NCBI RefSeq assembly: GCF_000091045.1
Contig: NC_006682.1
Span: 62,001 to 126,000 of the forward strand
DNA from: Cryptococcus deneoformans JEC21
Lineage: Eukaryota; Basidiomycota; Tremellomycetes; Tremellales; Cryptococcaceae
Length of the DNA: 64,000 nucleotides
Direction of reading: 5' to 3'
A program made the position numbers and the translations under genes. The notes beneath the pieces were generated by a model, which saw nothing but the letters and a program-made list of their open reading frames with translations, was not told the origin of the DNA and searched no databases. Shown here one piece after another: positions 11,459 through 24,540 of this stretch. How positions within the stretch are numbered: position 1 is the stretch's first letter; every line of letters begins with the position of its first letter.

Positions 11459-14400
11459 ATGGAGAGCAGGATGTCCCAGGAAGGGGGCCAGCCTGGCGCG
11501 ATGGGGTCCACGTCGGTCCCCCGCTCCGTATCCGTCTCGGATGCCATCACATTGTTCGAACAAAAATCTCGATCCTCATCGACATCAATGTCAAGATCAT
11601 CATCCCGTTCAGTCATCTACATGAACACAACATCAAGCCCTTCTGGGTCTGGTAATGCGGTCAAGTCTGAATCACGGATAAAACACCCCCCGAGATCCCC
11701 GTCCAACACAGCGGTATCAATATCGGGTGATGCGCAGCCGCAGTTGGCGGAAGTCAGTGTGTCGAGCAAATCCCGTAGCATGGATGTTGCCAGTGATACT
11801 GGAGAGGCGAATGAGATCGGTGTAAGGGGTGTGCCGACTATCCGACCACAACGTTCGGCGTCTCGCCCAATGGTCCCCAAGAGGGTAGCATCAAATACAT
11901 CTGCCACGACATCCGCATCACGGACTCCTCCAGCATCTCCCAGAAATCATCCAGGAAGATCAATATCAAACGTATCGTCCAGCTCTTCTCGAGCATCGCT
12001 GGCAAATGGTAGTGCATCAAACAAGGCCATAGGAATAGGTATAGGTGTCCCGAGCACAGTTAGGAGCAGAGATGCTCGGAGAGCAAGCGATACTGCCAGC
12101 ATTCGACCTCGTAGCCCGCGCACCTCCTACATTGCACCCAATCGGCAGCCATTCCCACATAGTATAAGCGCTCCACGCAGCCTCAGCTCTCAATCGTATG
12201 GCGTCGAACATGACGATTTCTCCCCCCGCTCCGAGCGATCACAGTCTCCCTTCCATCTCCAACCTGCCATATCTGTATCGCAAGCTACCCCTGAGAAGCT
12301 TCTCCCACCTCTGTACATGCAATCCTCAAGGTCAGACTTGCCGAGGCGTACTAATGGGATACCCATCCCGTTATCTCGACATACCAGTATCTCATCGACT
12401 CCCAGCGCGTATTACACGCCACCATCATCAAAATCCCCCATGTCATCAGAATTAGAACAAAAGGGGGAGGATGTGACTAAAAGCTCGATTCTGGATGGAT
12501 ACTTTCGCAACTCATTCGGAAGAGACTCTTCATTCGGACCTGAACCCATAACATTAGCAACAACACTTGAGCAGACGAGATCCGATCTGTCGATCGCTCC
12601 AGATATGGATCGCAGATCTAGTGCCATGGAATTGTATAGACGTAAAGATTCTTCTGGATCAATAAGTGAGTCCTTATCTGATTATCTTCGAACGGTCCTT
12701 GAAAAGCAACTGGCTGATAATAGCATCCTTTGTAGCCTCCCAGAGGTCTTCCAAACCACTTCCGTCTTTAGATGTACCTTTGGGTGATCCTATTACCATT
12801 GCTTCACCTCAGCAAATACCGGCAGCCCCTGCTTTGCACCACGCCAGCCTGACGTCGTCATTGAATGTTGGCACAATGGCGAGTAACCCTGAATTGACGC
12901 AACCTCTTCGCAGTACAACACCTACCGAATCGCAATCGCAACCACCTCCCCGCAAATCACCACGTAAACCGCCTCCTCCCAATCTCGGTATAACACCTCC
13001 AAATCCAGCTTCTCTACTTTCCACCCCCAATCCGTCAGGATCAGCTACACCTGCAGCAACACCACCTGTCCCACTCAAGAGTCCATTGAGGAGTATCAGC
13101 GGAGGATCCTCGGTGACTTCTTACAATTCATATTCGTCTGTTGAGATTCCGGGAGAAATTTCTGTCGAAACTGGAATAGGGCTAGGCTTCGAAGGGAAAC
13201 TGGGACTTGAAGTGGAAGGCAAGGTGGAGAAAGTGAGGAGAGTGAAGAAGCTTGCTTCGATGGATTCCATCATTGCCAATGCTGGTACACCGCTCACAAG
13301 CCAAACTCGAATGACACGCCTCGTGTCCGCCACAGCAGATGATCATACGTCCCAATCGCCCTCTCAAAAAGACGTGAATGCACTGAAGAAGCCGGACGAC
13401 GCACGTTTCACCATGCTCACAGCACCTTCCATTTACTCGCAAGACTCGGCTCCATCTTCAGCTACGAGCTCGGCTGGGTTGACTGATAGTCCGACAGAAT
13501 CTACCTCCACGGCAGGGAAGGCTGGAAGTGGAAACGCGTCGGAGAGTACTAAAGGAAGTGGAAGGAGGAGGCCGATGTCGGGAGTGTTCACACAAATGGC
13601 GGTTGGATGGGGAAAGATGAAAGAGGAGAGGGAAAAGAGAAAAAGTGTTGATCTGGGCAACAGCGGGCATCGGGTATGTGCAACGTTTTTGTTTGGACGA
13701 AGTCTGACGTGATTTACAGAGATCGTCTTCTCTTCCTCGCCCAAAGTTAGTCTTGCCAGATGAGGGATTCCTTACTTCTGGTATTACTACCGAGTCTCCG
13801 GATACTGCCCACACCAACGCTTCGAGCACTACAGTGGCCTCTAACTTTTCAACCCGTCCAACATTAGGTCACACTCCTCTGTCGTCTGTGCCTCCGTCTT
13901 CCCTTGGTGCGAGACCAACAGACCGATCCCATGGCAAATCACCGTCACTCCCTATCCTTCGTCGTTATCCTACTTCGCCTACCTCCACTGATCCGACCTC
14001 CAAAGGCAACTCCATCCCTCCACCTAGTCCTCGACGAGCTGAAACCTCAACCGCCCTCTCTTCTTTCCTTTCTCCATCTTCTACGACGTCCCCCGCTACA
14101 TCAGGTGTCAGCAAACGATCACACCTTTTGAGAGAGATTGCCACATCTGAACGAGCATACGCTAGAGATTTGAAGCTGGTGAGAGACGCGTATATGTGCT
14201 CACATTCCCAACAGTTTCGAGAAGGATCCTTATCATCCATGTCGAGCTCTGCCTCCGTATCAACTTCCGACTCTGACAAGTCAAAGCGGCGATCAATGTA
14301 CATGTCCCACACTCAAAGTCTCAGTGTCAGCCAGACGTCAAGCACGCAACGTGAAGCGTTACCTAAAAGCCCCAGTGAAGGAATGAACCTTACTCTTCAA

Positions 14401-17132
14401 GCGGCGCCGCCTGTTGGGGCAATGTCCCCTCCAGTAGGTAAACCTCTTTCACCGGCCGATGTCAAAGCTGTATTTTTGAACCTTGATCAGTTGGCGGCTG
14501 TGGCTGAGGAGCTGGCAACAAAATTCGAGGAAGCTGTGGGAGAGGATGAGGAAGAGGGAAGGGAGTGTGAGGGCGGGAGTGATCGTATGGGAGAAGTTTT
14601 CGTTTCTATGGTGCGTAGTGGTATGGAAGAGGTTGGATACTGTTGACATTTTCGATCAGGTACCGAAACTCCAACCCCTCTATAGCTACTTTTGCGCTCG
14701 CCAATCGTCAGCCTCGCGCCATTTAATGACCCTCCAATCCAATCCTTCTCATTTTACATACCTCTCACAACGCTGGTCCTCAATATCCACTCAAACTCGC
14801 GCTTGGAATCTCGACTCTATGCTCATCAAGCCTGTTCAGCGAATTACCAAGTATCCGCTACTGTTTGAAGACCTGTTGAAAATGACAACCCCAGTGCATG
14901 CGGATTATTTCAAGATTCGGGAGGCCAAGGAGATGGCAAGAGGTATGGCGGTGGAGATTGATGAAGGGAAGAGGAGGAAGGAAGCTGTCGAGAATGCGAT
15001 AGGGAAGAAGAATATGATGGCTCAGCCGACAGTGAAGGATACAAAAAATTTAGTCAGCAAGACTCAGGGATCAAAGCTCCTTGGCTTGAAGAGGTTCCGT
15101 AAAGATAAACCGAGAGCCCCTTCGTCATCTACACCCGACCTTGTATCCCCTCAGCAAATAGCTCAGTCTTCGCTCAACCAACTCAGCGAGCTGTCTGCCA
15201 GGCTTACTGCTCTTGATGAAGGAGTTAGGAAGATTGGACAGGAGATTATGCTGTGGACGGCGGCCGCAAAGGAGACATTTGTAGCCCAGGATGATCTTGT
15301 CAAAACGTGGCTGCATGTCGTGCAACTTGAACCTACCGACCCGACTGACCAGAGGATGTTGGAGATGCGAAGGGTTATCGACGGTATTGTGTCAGAAGCG
15401 TGGGGAGGGTTGGTACGTTAATCCCTGCGCGAAAGCTCCCTGTAAATGCTGACGGTAAATTAGAATATGGAGGTTGAAGACCTGATAATACCGATCCTAT
15501 CCAATCTTCTCAACTCCACCAGCAACCCACGCAGAGTCCTTTCCAAACGTTCCGCTAAGCACCCTGATTATACTCGCTATCACGCTTTCAGAGTATCGAA
15601 GCGTACACCAGACAGAGATATTGTGCAGGGCGCTCTGGAGTTTGTAGCTTTGCATGAGCAGTTGATCGAAGAGTTACCGACATTCTTAGAAGGATGTCTG
15701 AGAATTTTGGATATTGCTGTTGTCGGGTTCGCAAGAGCCCAGGCAAAATACTTTCGGACGACGCGAGACCGGTTGAGGGCGTTTGCAGAGGGATGGATTC
15801 AATCGCCTCTTGGTGCCAGTTTGGCCACGGGCGGGTCAAGTGGGGAAAGCAATGTGGTAGCAGGGGCGGATATAGTAAAAGCGTGGCAAGAAAGTTGGGA
15901 ACCTTATGCGGAAGCCATGGATAAGTTTGAGTGCACCAAGGCTTGTAATTCCTCTTCTTGTCTCAATTCTTTCCAAAGTCGCTGATATCCGTAGCATTCA
16001 AACCAGCCAAGTTGAAGCACAAAGATTCCGCTTATCGAGGTGATCTTCACCCTCCTGGGCTTCGACACTCTGCTTCTACCACTAGCGCATTTTCACCACC
16101 ATCTTCTCGGCCCGAAAGCCCTGCTTTCAGCGTACCCACTCGTGTACGGTCGTCCTCGCTCCGCGATTCATTCACCACCGCCCCAACTATCATCACACCT
16201 CATACATCATCATCTACGTTTGCAAGTTACGGTAGTCAAGCATTGAGTAAAGACAGCCAGAGTGCAGGCCGTTTCAATCTCCTTCGCCGATCCAGCTCAA
16301 AGAACAACACCAACGCGCCTTCCAGACCCCCATCCCGCCCCACTCATTCCCGTCGTGGCTCAGGCCTTCGTCCTGCCTCTCTCGCATCGGACAGCAGTAG
16401 GTTGTCTTGGGGCCTACCTCAGATCCCAGCCGAGGGGGCGGGCAAAATCTTTGACTCACTTGGGTTTTCGCCCACTGACTCCTTTTCACTCATGTCAGCG
16501 ACATCACCGACTTCAGCATCTAGCAGAATTGAAGAAATGGCCGAGAGGTCGCCTCATTTGGGGGCGAGTGCACCAGAGTTTAGCAGTTTAAGGATGTCGC
16601 CTTATTCACCCAACGGTGCGTTTGTGGGCCAAGTGCCCATGCCTAAGCACCCTTTTGCTGTAAGCCCGGCCAGTGAAACTTGTTCTAGGTCTGGATCAAG
16701 GGCCGATGCAAGAAGAATGAAAGGGGGAGAGATTGATGTGGCAGAAGGCTGGAGAAATGAAAAGGTTATCTATCAATGTGCTTGTGTTGCCGACTTGTAA
16801 GTGATTTAGTCTTCCCTGCCATATAAGAAGCTAAATACGTCGACAGCGAGCCGATTGAGCTGGGAAACAAAAAGTACAGAGGTCTTTGGTTCTTACCCAT
16901 GATGGTGGGTGACCTTATCGAGTGAGTTTTTGCCCTGCTGCACGCCTTGCGTATTGAGAGCCGACTGACGGGCGTTGATCTCAGTGTATTCCATGAAGTG
17001 GGTCGTATCGAAGAACTGCCTTCTTTCCCGTATCCCGAAGTCGGCGTTGAGAATGATGGTATCCTCGTTGGACGTGCAGAGAATGGCGAGATTGGCTTGG
17101 TGATCTGCAGTTTTTTGGAGCCGTTAAGGTGA
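11459..17132 (+). CDS. Rho guanine nucleotide exchange factor with DH, BAR and SH3 domains
   Basis: Eight exons join in frame to 1764 aa: 11459-12665, 12736-13673, 13720-14610, 14660-15412, 15464-15944, 15995-16796, 16847-16921 and 16985-17132. The first 840 or so residues are Ser/Pro/Thr-rich and probably disordered. The DH domain starts near residue 847 (HLLREIATSERAYARDL) and contains the hallmark LIKPVQRITKYPLL; it is split by a Ser-rich insert of about 100 residues. A helical BAR-like domain follows (about 1170-1425) and an SH3 domain closes the protein (about 1679-1764, ADFEPIELG ... GLWFLPMMVGD ... GLVICSFLEPL). DH-BAR order is that of fission yeast Gef1 and animal Tuba, which activate Cdc42 at curved membrane in polarity and cytokinesis; the terminal SH3 would recruit partners. 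Substrate GTPase is inferred. I see no PH domain, as expected for DH-BAR proteins. Confidence 0.9.
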
Positions 17133-17544
17133 ACGGATCCTGACTTTTATTCTTCTTGAGAAGATGAAAAACATTAAAATCTTGTCTTTTTGATTTGTGA
17201 AATAGCATAGTTGTATTGTATACATTTGTAGCATTTGGGTTTTTGTACCGGATAATAAGACCTTTAGTCACCAAAGTGGTATGACTAAGAGCTTGTTATT
17301 AGAGCCATATGCATAGTCTTGAACTTGCTCGGCATTATTGTTATCGCTCCCGCAGGTCTTTATCATTCGCCATAGTGCTCAAGAAGGCCGTAGAAAGCTG
17401 TAGCCATGCCACCTAAAGATCAGAGTAATATATGCATTTACTGTGACATGACGATAATGTGAAGGAATGGTATAGAGAACGTAAAAATAACGACAACTAA
17501 GAAATCTATGTCTATGATCTTATATGCGTATAATCTTTCATAAT
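17133..17544. other. Convergent 3' intergenic region
   Basis: About 410 AT-rich bases between the Rho GEF and the transporter, both of which end here. It should hold both polyadenylation regions. Nothing else seen. Confidence 0.55.
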
Positions 17545-19297
17545 CTACGCATCAATCGTCGTAGACGCCCACGCAGCTCTTCCATTACTCTGTCGGATAC
17601 CCCACTGCGTCTGTCCCGGCCATGCTGCCGCCGCCCGCCTATCATACTTTTCGTACCCTTCTTCATCCTCATCCTTTTTCGACAATGTGGGCATTCCGAG
17701 GGATCGTGAGATGAAGATGCTGTACAAGGTCATGTAAAAGTTGATGAACCAGGCTACTGTGACGGCCAGACATCCGACTACTTGGATGACCCTATTGAAG
17801 GAGCTAAACGTCAGGCTTTGTTTCCTGATGATATATATATATTATGGATAGAGAGAAGGCGATGGGATGCTTACTTGAACGTCTCGGATGGTAGTTGAGC
17901 GCCTAATTGGGCAGTAGCCATGAAGAAGCCAGTCAGGGGAAAAGTAAAACTCCACCACCCCATCGACCATTCGACTTTACGATCGAGTGCCTGCCCAAAG
18001 ACCCAGATGGTCAGGGTGGAGAAAAGGATATAGAGAGCAAGACCCTAGACATCTTTGCTGTTGAGATTCATCCTTCTCATCGGTATTCAAATAAAACAAG
18101 TGAAACAGCATGACGTACGAGGAGGGTAAAGCTGTACCATACACTGACGACTTGGAATATCTGGCCTCCGTTTGAAGATGCAAGAATGTTGCTAGCCGGA
18201 AACGCGTCGACCGCGAGATTACCGAGATTTAAGAACGCTAGAACGAATAGGGTCAGCATGATGATGATGATAAATATTATCTTGACCGAAACTGAACTCA
18301 CCAAAGGCAGTAAATCCTGGAGGCCCGACAGCGATCAAGTACCCGGGAAGGGAAGAGGGCGGTGGGTTGACGCGAAGCATGTTCCTCGCCATCCACACGG
18401 AGCATTTCAATAGGGAGAGCATCATCCCCATTCCTTGTAGCCAGTAGCTGATGATGATGACATAGCCGGCTTCCTGGAGGGGCAGTTTGTTGGCAAGCGC
18501 ACTGCCAATGGTTCCGGAAAGCATGAGCGGCTATAGTGAGGCTTTATTTTTCAGTTTTGAAGAGGTGTCAAAATTATAGGCTGTATTTGATCCGACTCAC
18601 GAAGAACAGCAAACAGTCTGCAGGGGTTATAGTATCCAGCTTACGCTGATGTCCCCGCAATGTACATTCGAGGATCAATGCGATCGCCAGACTACACCCT
18701 ATATACATCCAGTACACCACGTACATCGCCCTCGTCAACCAGAACCCACAGTGAGGCACTGCATAGTCCATAATCCCGACAAAGAGCGTCGCTACCGCCA
18801 AAAGGATACAGGGGATGTACGTCCCATCCGAATGGTCGAAGAAGGAATCTTTGAAATTTGCCCAGTGGAAGACTGCACGGCAAGCCACGCCGATGACGTT
18901 GATGAAAAAGACAACGAGGTCGATCATGAAGAAGACGGTACCGATCTCGCGTTGGCCGTTGAACGGAAATTGGACGCCGCCTACGAGGATGGCGACGGCT
19001 CCTGTACCCATGTTGACTGTGAAGCAGCTGATACCGTTTTTTTTTTTCAGTCAGCACTGGATCCTTCCTTCCAAGCGATCACTGGGGTGGGCAGTGACGG
19101 AAAGGGGCGAGGGGACGTATGGCTTACTTCCAAGTCCAGAATTCACTTCTGGCTATCCATCCCCTCGGCTTGTAGTTCGGATCATTGACCTTTTGTGTAT
19201 CAAGGTCATGACCTTTACTTTTTTCAAGTGCGGAATGATTATGATGATGTTCGTTGGTATGCGTTCGCTCTGGTGACCTTGATTGTCGAGCGGACAT
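17545..19297 (-). CDS. TDT-family transporter (Mae1/SSU1-like C4-dicarboxylate or sulfite/anion carrier)
   Basis: Six exons join in frame: 19297-19128, 19027-18601, 18530-18302, 18237-18119, 18044-17875 and 17791-17545 (453 aa). The start is the first ATG (MSARQSRSPERTH); a longer frame upstream begins with GTG. After a hydrophilic His/Lys-rich N terminus the chain has about ten membrane segments. The family opening motif is present as FTVNMGTGAVAIL, and later segments include GTIGSALANKLP, PPGFTAFAFLNLGN and WWSFTFPLTGF. This is the tellurite-resistance/dicarboxylate transporter fold (fission yeast Mae1 malate carrier, budding yeast SSU1 sulfite pump, plant SLAC1). The sequence alone does not tell the substrate. 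It shares a 363-bp divergent promoter with the Rab GAP gene. Confidence 0.85.
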
Positions 19298-19660
19298 TCT
19301 ACGTTGGGTATATCTTGATCTTTTCTTCCCTGTCACTTTTGCCGTTGGAATTGATTTTTAGACTGAAGTGATGGATTCGCATGTATCTCCTTGTTGTCTC
19401 TGGCGTCAGAGTTGTCTTTTATACATTTCGTTTGTAACGACATGAAAAAAGTCGAGAAAATGGGTAAAAATGACATCAATCTCGGCATAAAAACTGGGTT
19501 GATCTACGCTGTGAATGACGTGTGGAATGTCCGACGGCCTTGTTAAAGAGGGGAGGGGATAAAGTGTGTCGTCATCGCTTGGCGGACGCGGTGGCCGCCT
19601 TGTTCTCCACTTGCGACAGCTGCTCCTACTCGCCACCCCCCCCCCGCCACCCCCCCCGCC
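19298..19660. promoter_or_regulatory. Divergent promoter between TDT transporter and GYP7-like gene
   Basis: Only 363 bases separate the two start codons, so the two promoters must share this DNA. The right end changes abruptly to poly-C tracts just before the GYP7-like ATG. Confidence 0.5.
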
Positions 19661-19681
19661 ATGTCCCCCCGCCCCCCCCCA
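19634..19681. repeat. Poly-C tracts spanning the GYP7-like start codon
   Basis: Several runs of 6 to 10 C separated by single A or G bases lie directly before and after the ATG at 19661. They encode the Pro-rich N terminus of the protein on one side and form the 5' leader on the other. Such tracts are prone to slippage and to base-calling error. Confidence 0.8.
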
Positions 19682-22600
19682 CCAGGCAAGGCCCGCCTGC
19701 TCTACTGCAAAGCCCACGTGGCCATACACCCCACCGCGTTCAAGGGCGACAACGTCCCCGGCTACCTCGCCCTCGTAGAGCTGGACGCTGCGGCGAACGA
19801 CGACGCGCAGAGGCCCGGCGTCGCGGGCGAGGGCGTACTTGTCACCTGGGTGCCGGACCAGGTGCTGGCGCGGATGGACGAGCAGGACAGGGAGGGGTAC
19901 AGGCGCGTCGGCGAGCTTGCAGAGGGCGACAGGGAGGAGGACGGTGAGTGTGTGGGCGTGCTGGGCATGCGCTGACTGGGACGCAGGGTTTGTGTTCGTG
20001 TCTGTCCCCCCGCCAAAGGGCGAAAAGTATGCATTCTCCGTCCCAGTGACCGGTATCTACAGCATCCTCGTCTATCCGGTGCGTCGCTTGCTTTGCACTG
20101 GGGAGACGGCTCACCGCAGACGCAGCCCAGTTTGTCCCACTGGTACGGCTCAGCCACTATCAAGTAGGTTTTATCCCACACGGGCACACGCTGACCGCGA
20201 CACTCCACAGTCTTACCGGCGGCGTCTCCCTCCCCACGCTCTACTTCCACGACGACGAGTCTCCGCTGCTCGCCTCGCCCAACCCCAGCCTCGAAAACGC
20301 CACACCCACCCCCCGCGCCCGGTGGGGATTCCCGCCTTTCCTATCCCTGCTCACCCACCGTGCCGTCCTTGTCCGCTCCAAACTCGTACACTCGCGCCAG
20401 GGCGCAGAACTGTGGCTCGTCAACCCGTCCAGAGCCGATCGAGAAGTCCATGAAGCAGGCGTCGACAACGACGAGCCCGAACCCGACGTCGTCCCCTCGC
20501 TCAAAAACAAGAAACCTTCTCCACCCACCAACTACCCGCCTAAACCTGATTACCCAGCCGCCTACCCGCAGTTTGACAGGCTGGACACGACGAACCCCAA
20601 ACAGGCACTCCTCACTTCCCTATCCAACCTGACCAACCTTTCGCGCCGCAAAGCATCCCAGATCCTCTCCCACCCGCTCGCCCAGCCCGTCGTACCCCAC
20701 CTCCCGCCGGCCGTACGTTCCCTCGTCAACGTCCCCGGCGAATGGGAACGTAACGGTCAATCGAACAGCAAATCCCTTTTGCAAAAGGGAAACGATGTGG
20801 CGAGCGAATTCGAAAGCGCGAGATTGTACTTGGCGAAATGGGCAAGGGTCGTGGCCGAAGAAGGCGAACGTGCCCGTCGATCTGAGCTTGCCGCCCAAGC
20901 CCGTATCCGCGGATCGCGCTCCGGACTTACCCCTATTCCAAGGGACGACGACGACGTGGAAGACCTCGGCTCATCGCTCGGCGTCTTCTCCCTCCTCCCT
21001 TCCAAAGCATACTCCAAACGGCCCGTTCCCTCGCCTACACGAACCCCACAAGACCCCATCACATTCCCCGAATGGGAAAAATGGGCAAAAGAAGGCAAAG
21101 ACGAGCTGTTTGTGCGACAACAGATATTTAGGAGGGGGTTCTCCGATATGGAGGGTGATAAGCTGGCGAGGAGGGAGGGGTGGGAGGTTTTGTTGGGCGT
21201 TGTGCCCTGGTCGGTCGGTGGGTTTGGACCGGGTGAACAAGCTGTGGAGAAGAGAAAAAGGGAGAGGGAGGAAATGAGGCAGGGAAGGAGGAGGGTGTAT
21301 GAAGGGCTGAAGAGTAAGTGGAGGGCAGAGTTTGGGGACGGGAGTGGGAATGAAACTTGGAAGGAGGAATGGCATCGGATCGACGTACGTCCCATGTCTT
21401 TTTCACAAACCAAAACGCTAACGGCGGGACACAGGTCGATTGTAGGAGGACAGATCGGAATCAACCGATCTACGCAGTCCCTACTACGCCGACTGTACCT
21501 CGAGCGTTGGGGGAAGAGGAAAACGGGAGAAAGAGTGAGAAGGGTGAATGGGAGGATGATGAAGAGGAAGGAGGTATGGCGAGTCTGAACCGTGAGTCCT
21601 TCCCTCCATCACAGATTAGTATGTATCAGGGACTGATGAGCTTTTTCGCTGGATATATCAACAAAACAGCACATATCGCCGCACTCCGTACCATCCTCAT
21701 GACATACCACACCTTTTCCCCCGAGCTGGGCTACGTCCAAGGTCAGTTTTTTCATAAACCTTCCCGCTTAACCCCTAACGGTTTATCTTATTTTACAGGC
21801 ATGTCAGATTTGTTGAGCCCGATATACGTCGTGTTCGATGCCAATGAGGGTGATGCCTTTTGGGGTTTGGTAGGTGTGATGAAGATGATGGTACGTCCCA
21901 AAAGTCTAGCAAGGCGATGAAAGAGAGAGAGCTAACATGAGAGGGAACGGCAGGAGAGCAACTTTCTGCGCGACCAAAGTGGGATGAAGAAACAGCTCTC
22001 CACCCTCCAACAACTCATCTCCATCCTCGACCCTGTGCTATACACCCACCTCGAACGCACCGACTCGCTCAACCTCTTCTTCACCTTTCGCTGGATCCTC
22101 ATCGCTTTCAAACGTGAATTCCCATTCGACGCCGTTATCCATCTCTGGGAAGTCCTCTGGACGGGGTATTATTCCGAGAAATTCGTCTTGTTTGTGGCGA
22201 TGGCGGTGCTGGAGAGCCATAGGGAGGTGATCATAAGGTATCTCGGAGAGTTTGACGAGGTGTTAAAGTATGCGAATGATCTTAGCGGTACCGTACGTCT
22301 TTTTCGTCCCCCCCCCCCTCTTCCGTTTTCCTAGCCCCGTGATAATGGCTGATGGCACTATTAGATCGACCTTGATACAACACTGGCCCAAGCCGAGGTC
22401 CTCTTCCTCAGTTACCGAGCGCTTGTGGAGGATCTTGATAAAGAGAATAATGAGATGGTTGGGTCGGATGATGGGTTACGACGCCGCACGACGACGACGA
22501 CGACGATTGATCTGGCTGCCGATGGTCAGGGTAAAGGCAAAGACAAGGTTCCTGCAAAAAGTGAAGATGGGCTCGACGAGGGACTCGGCGAGGGAGATGG

Positions 22601-22685
22601 AGGGGAAAGGAAAGAAAAAATGGAAACAAGGGCGATTTCAGAAGAATTGAGAGAGTTGCTGGTCAGTTGGAAACCGGAGCATTGA
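19661..22685 (+). CDS. TBC-domain Rab GTPase-activating protein, GYP7/TBC1D15-like
   Basis: Nine exons join in frame to 855 aa: 19661-19943, 19987-20078, 20126-20163, 20211-21384, 21435-21591, 21670-21741, 21799-21890, 21954-22292 and 22365-22685. The N-terminal half matches the GYP7-type layout (a PH-like region with SVPVTGIYSILVYP and HWYGSATINLTGG). The TBC domain starts near residue 425 (WEKWAKEGKDELFVRQQIF). Catalytic fingers are visible: the Arg finger region HRIDVDCRRTDRN (split by an intron) and the Gln finger in ELGYVQGMSDLLSP. Yeast Gyp7 stimulates GTP hydrolysis by Ypt7/Rab7 at vacuole and endosome; that target is inferred. The tail is acidic and low complexity, with a (CGA)n-like tract encoding poly-Thr/Arg near 22485. 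The first half is unusually GC-rich for this window. Confidence 0.92.
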
Positions 22686-22786
22686 TCTAGTGTTTTACGA
22701 TACTTTACATGTATTTAGTCACCAAGTCATTAAAAAGAAGAAAACTACTACGTTTCAGAACATGACACTAGAAAAAGCTCTTGAGA

Positions 22787-24145
22787 CTAGACATTCTTCT
22801 TGATCATCATCAACACCAACGGCCAAGCTACATCAAAACTCCCTTTCCCATCTCTATCCACCACCCCTTCTTTTTCAAACGCTTCTTTAATCACCGCCAT
22901 AAACCGATCTACCACATCCCCTTCTCCCGTCTTCACTTTTAGCTCCACCTTCCCCTTTGCTTCGTCTTGGGGGTTCGCCCTCCAATACTCGTGTGTCGCG
23001 GAAAACGTACGGAGATAGGCTTCAAGTTGCGCGAGCGTCCAATGTTGGCGCATAAGGAATGGGGATGAAGGGGTATGTCGGATTCGGACGGCTGTTTCCG
23101 GTGCCCACTCTGCCTCATACCATTCAAGCGTATCTGAAAAGGGCTTTGGATCCAGCGCCGGCTCGTCAATCATCATCACCGGTCGTCTCCCTACTACCCT
23201 CTCCACCTCCTCCACCTCCGCCCGCCTCGGCCCCGGCCCGGGTTTGACAGGAAATGGAACTCGATCCAATAGCCCTTCTACAATCCCCCTCCCCGGCTGG
23301 GACCAGTAGGGCCCAATCCCGTGGGGCGGAGGGGAAGAGGAAAAGCGAGTGAAAAGATGAGTGAGGTGGGGGTGCGATGGGAAGAGGAGTTCGGCGTAGC
23401 CCTGTTTCCCAGAATTTCCATATCCAATCAGAGAATAAAAGGGCAGGGAGGGGAGGGGAAGGAGCGTTAGTACAGATTAAAGGGCGGTACATAAAGAGGG
23501 CGGGGGGGGCGGGAAACATACGAGGTAAGCGACAGTCCCACCTGGTCTGACATGTTTAGTCAGCTGGGGCCATACTTTTGAATGGTCAAACCAATGCGCC
23601 GCTTGTCCTACGCCGCCATTCATCAGCTCACAAGGTGCAGTTCAAAAAAACAAGTAAGAACAAGCAAGAAGACAGAGGGCATAGTAAAAAGTGAACATAC
23701 CGGCAACGACCAGATCCACACCGTGATCACCTACACCCACACCCGCATTATCCAGATCCTCCGCATTCCCTACTCTATATTCTACCTTTCCACCTCGCAC
23801 AGGCTGCAAGCCAACTTGAACCATCTTCTGGGACGGATCCAACCCCAAGGTATGCTCGAAATGGGGTGCCAAGGTGGACGCTATGAAGCCTGGTCCACAG
23901 CCTAGGTCGAGGAGACGGGTGTTACCACCTTTAAGGCCGGAGCGGTTGGGTGGGAAGTGGAAATGGTAGGCGAGAATGATGTCGTATGCTTCTTGTGGGT
24001 ATGATCTGTAAACATTAAAAAAAAATCATGAATATGTCAGCTGCATGCCTACTGCGGGGAGAAGAGAGAGGAGGAGAAATGCGACGAACGGTCGACAGCT
24101 GAGATATCTCTCGACGTCGAATGAGGAATCTGCAAAGCTCTTCAT
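22787..24145 (-). CDS. SAM-dependent methyltransferase (CRG1/trans-aconitate methyltransferase-like)
   Basis: Four exons join in frame to 353 aa: 24145-24090, 24005-23701, 23607-23522 and 23401-22787. The class I methyltransferase fold is clear: the lead-in motif CRPSYPQEAYDIIL, motif I LDLGCGPGF, the acidic loop HTLGLDPSQKM, then GNAEDLD and the aromatic QAAHWFDHSKVWP that is typical of the yeast CRG1/TMT1 group. These enzymes methylate small carboxylates or lipids (trans-aconitate for TMT1; cantharidin detoxification for CRG1). The substrate here is not known. The start MKSFADSSFDVERY fits the family, whose members begin with a short F-D-x-x-x-Y segment. It is transcribed divergently from the DUF4604 gene, 395 bases away. 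Confidence 0.88.
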
Positions 24146-24540
24146 GGTGATTGATCTCTTGCTATAGCAGAGTGTAGTGGTGATAACCGACTTTGTGGAT
24201 GTCTTGAGGAGGTGCATATCAACTGAGAGGATGGTGCATGGAGAATAGTTGGAAGATGGACAAGGGAATGTATGGTTCGTCGTGGACACAGCGGAAAGCA
24301 GCGAGCTGTGGCCGATTATACCGATATATCCGTACTCACATCCATTCTGTCCCTATAATCCATACTCTCCAGCCATAGATGGACATTGGATAAAGCTTTC
24401 GACTGTCGTGCCGGAAGTACAGAGCTGAACGAGACGAAGAACGCCAGTGTCGGGGCAACAACATCCAGCGACATTTTCTTTACACCTCCACATCCATCTC
24501 GCATTCTACTCTTTTCCCCATCACCATCGCAACCGCAAAC
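24146..24540. promoter_or_regulatory. Divergent promoter between methyltransferase and DUF4604 gene
   Basis: 395 bases between two ATGs on opposite strands. No long frame that looks coding. The shared space implies overlapping promoters. Confidence 0.5.

Noticed and set aside
18649..19276. Long plus-strand frames opposite the TDT transporter
   Set aside because: They are the antisense shadow of the transporter exons and have no motifs of their own.
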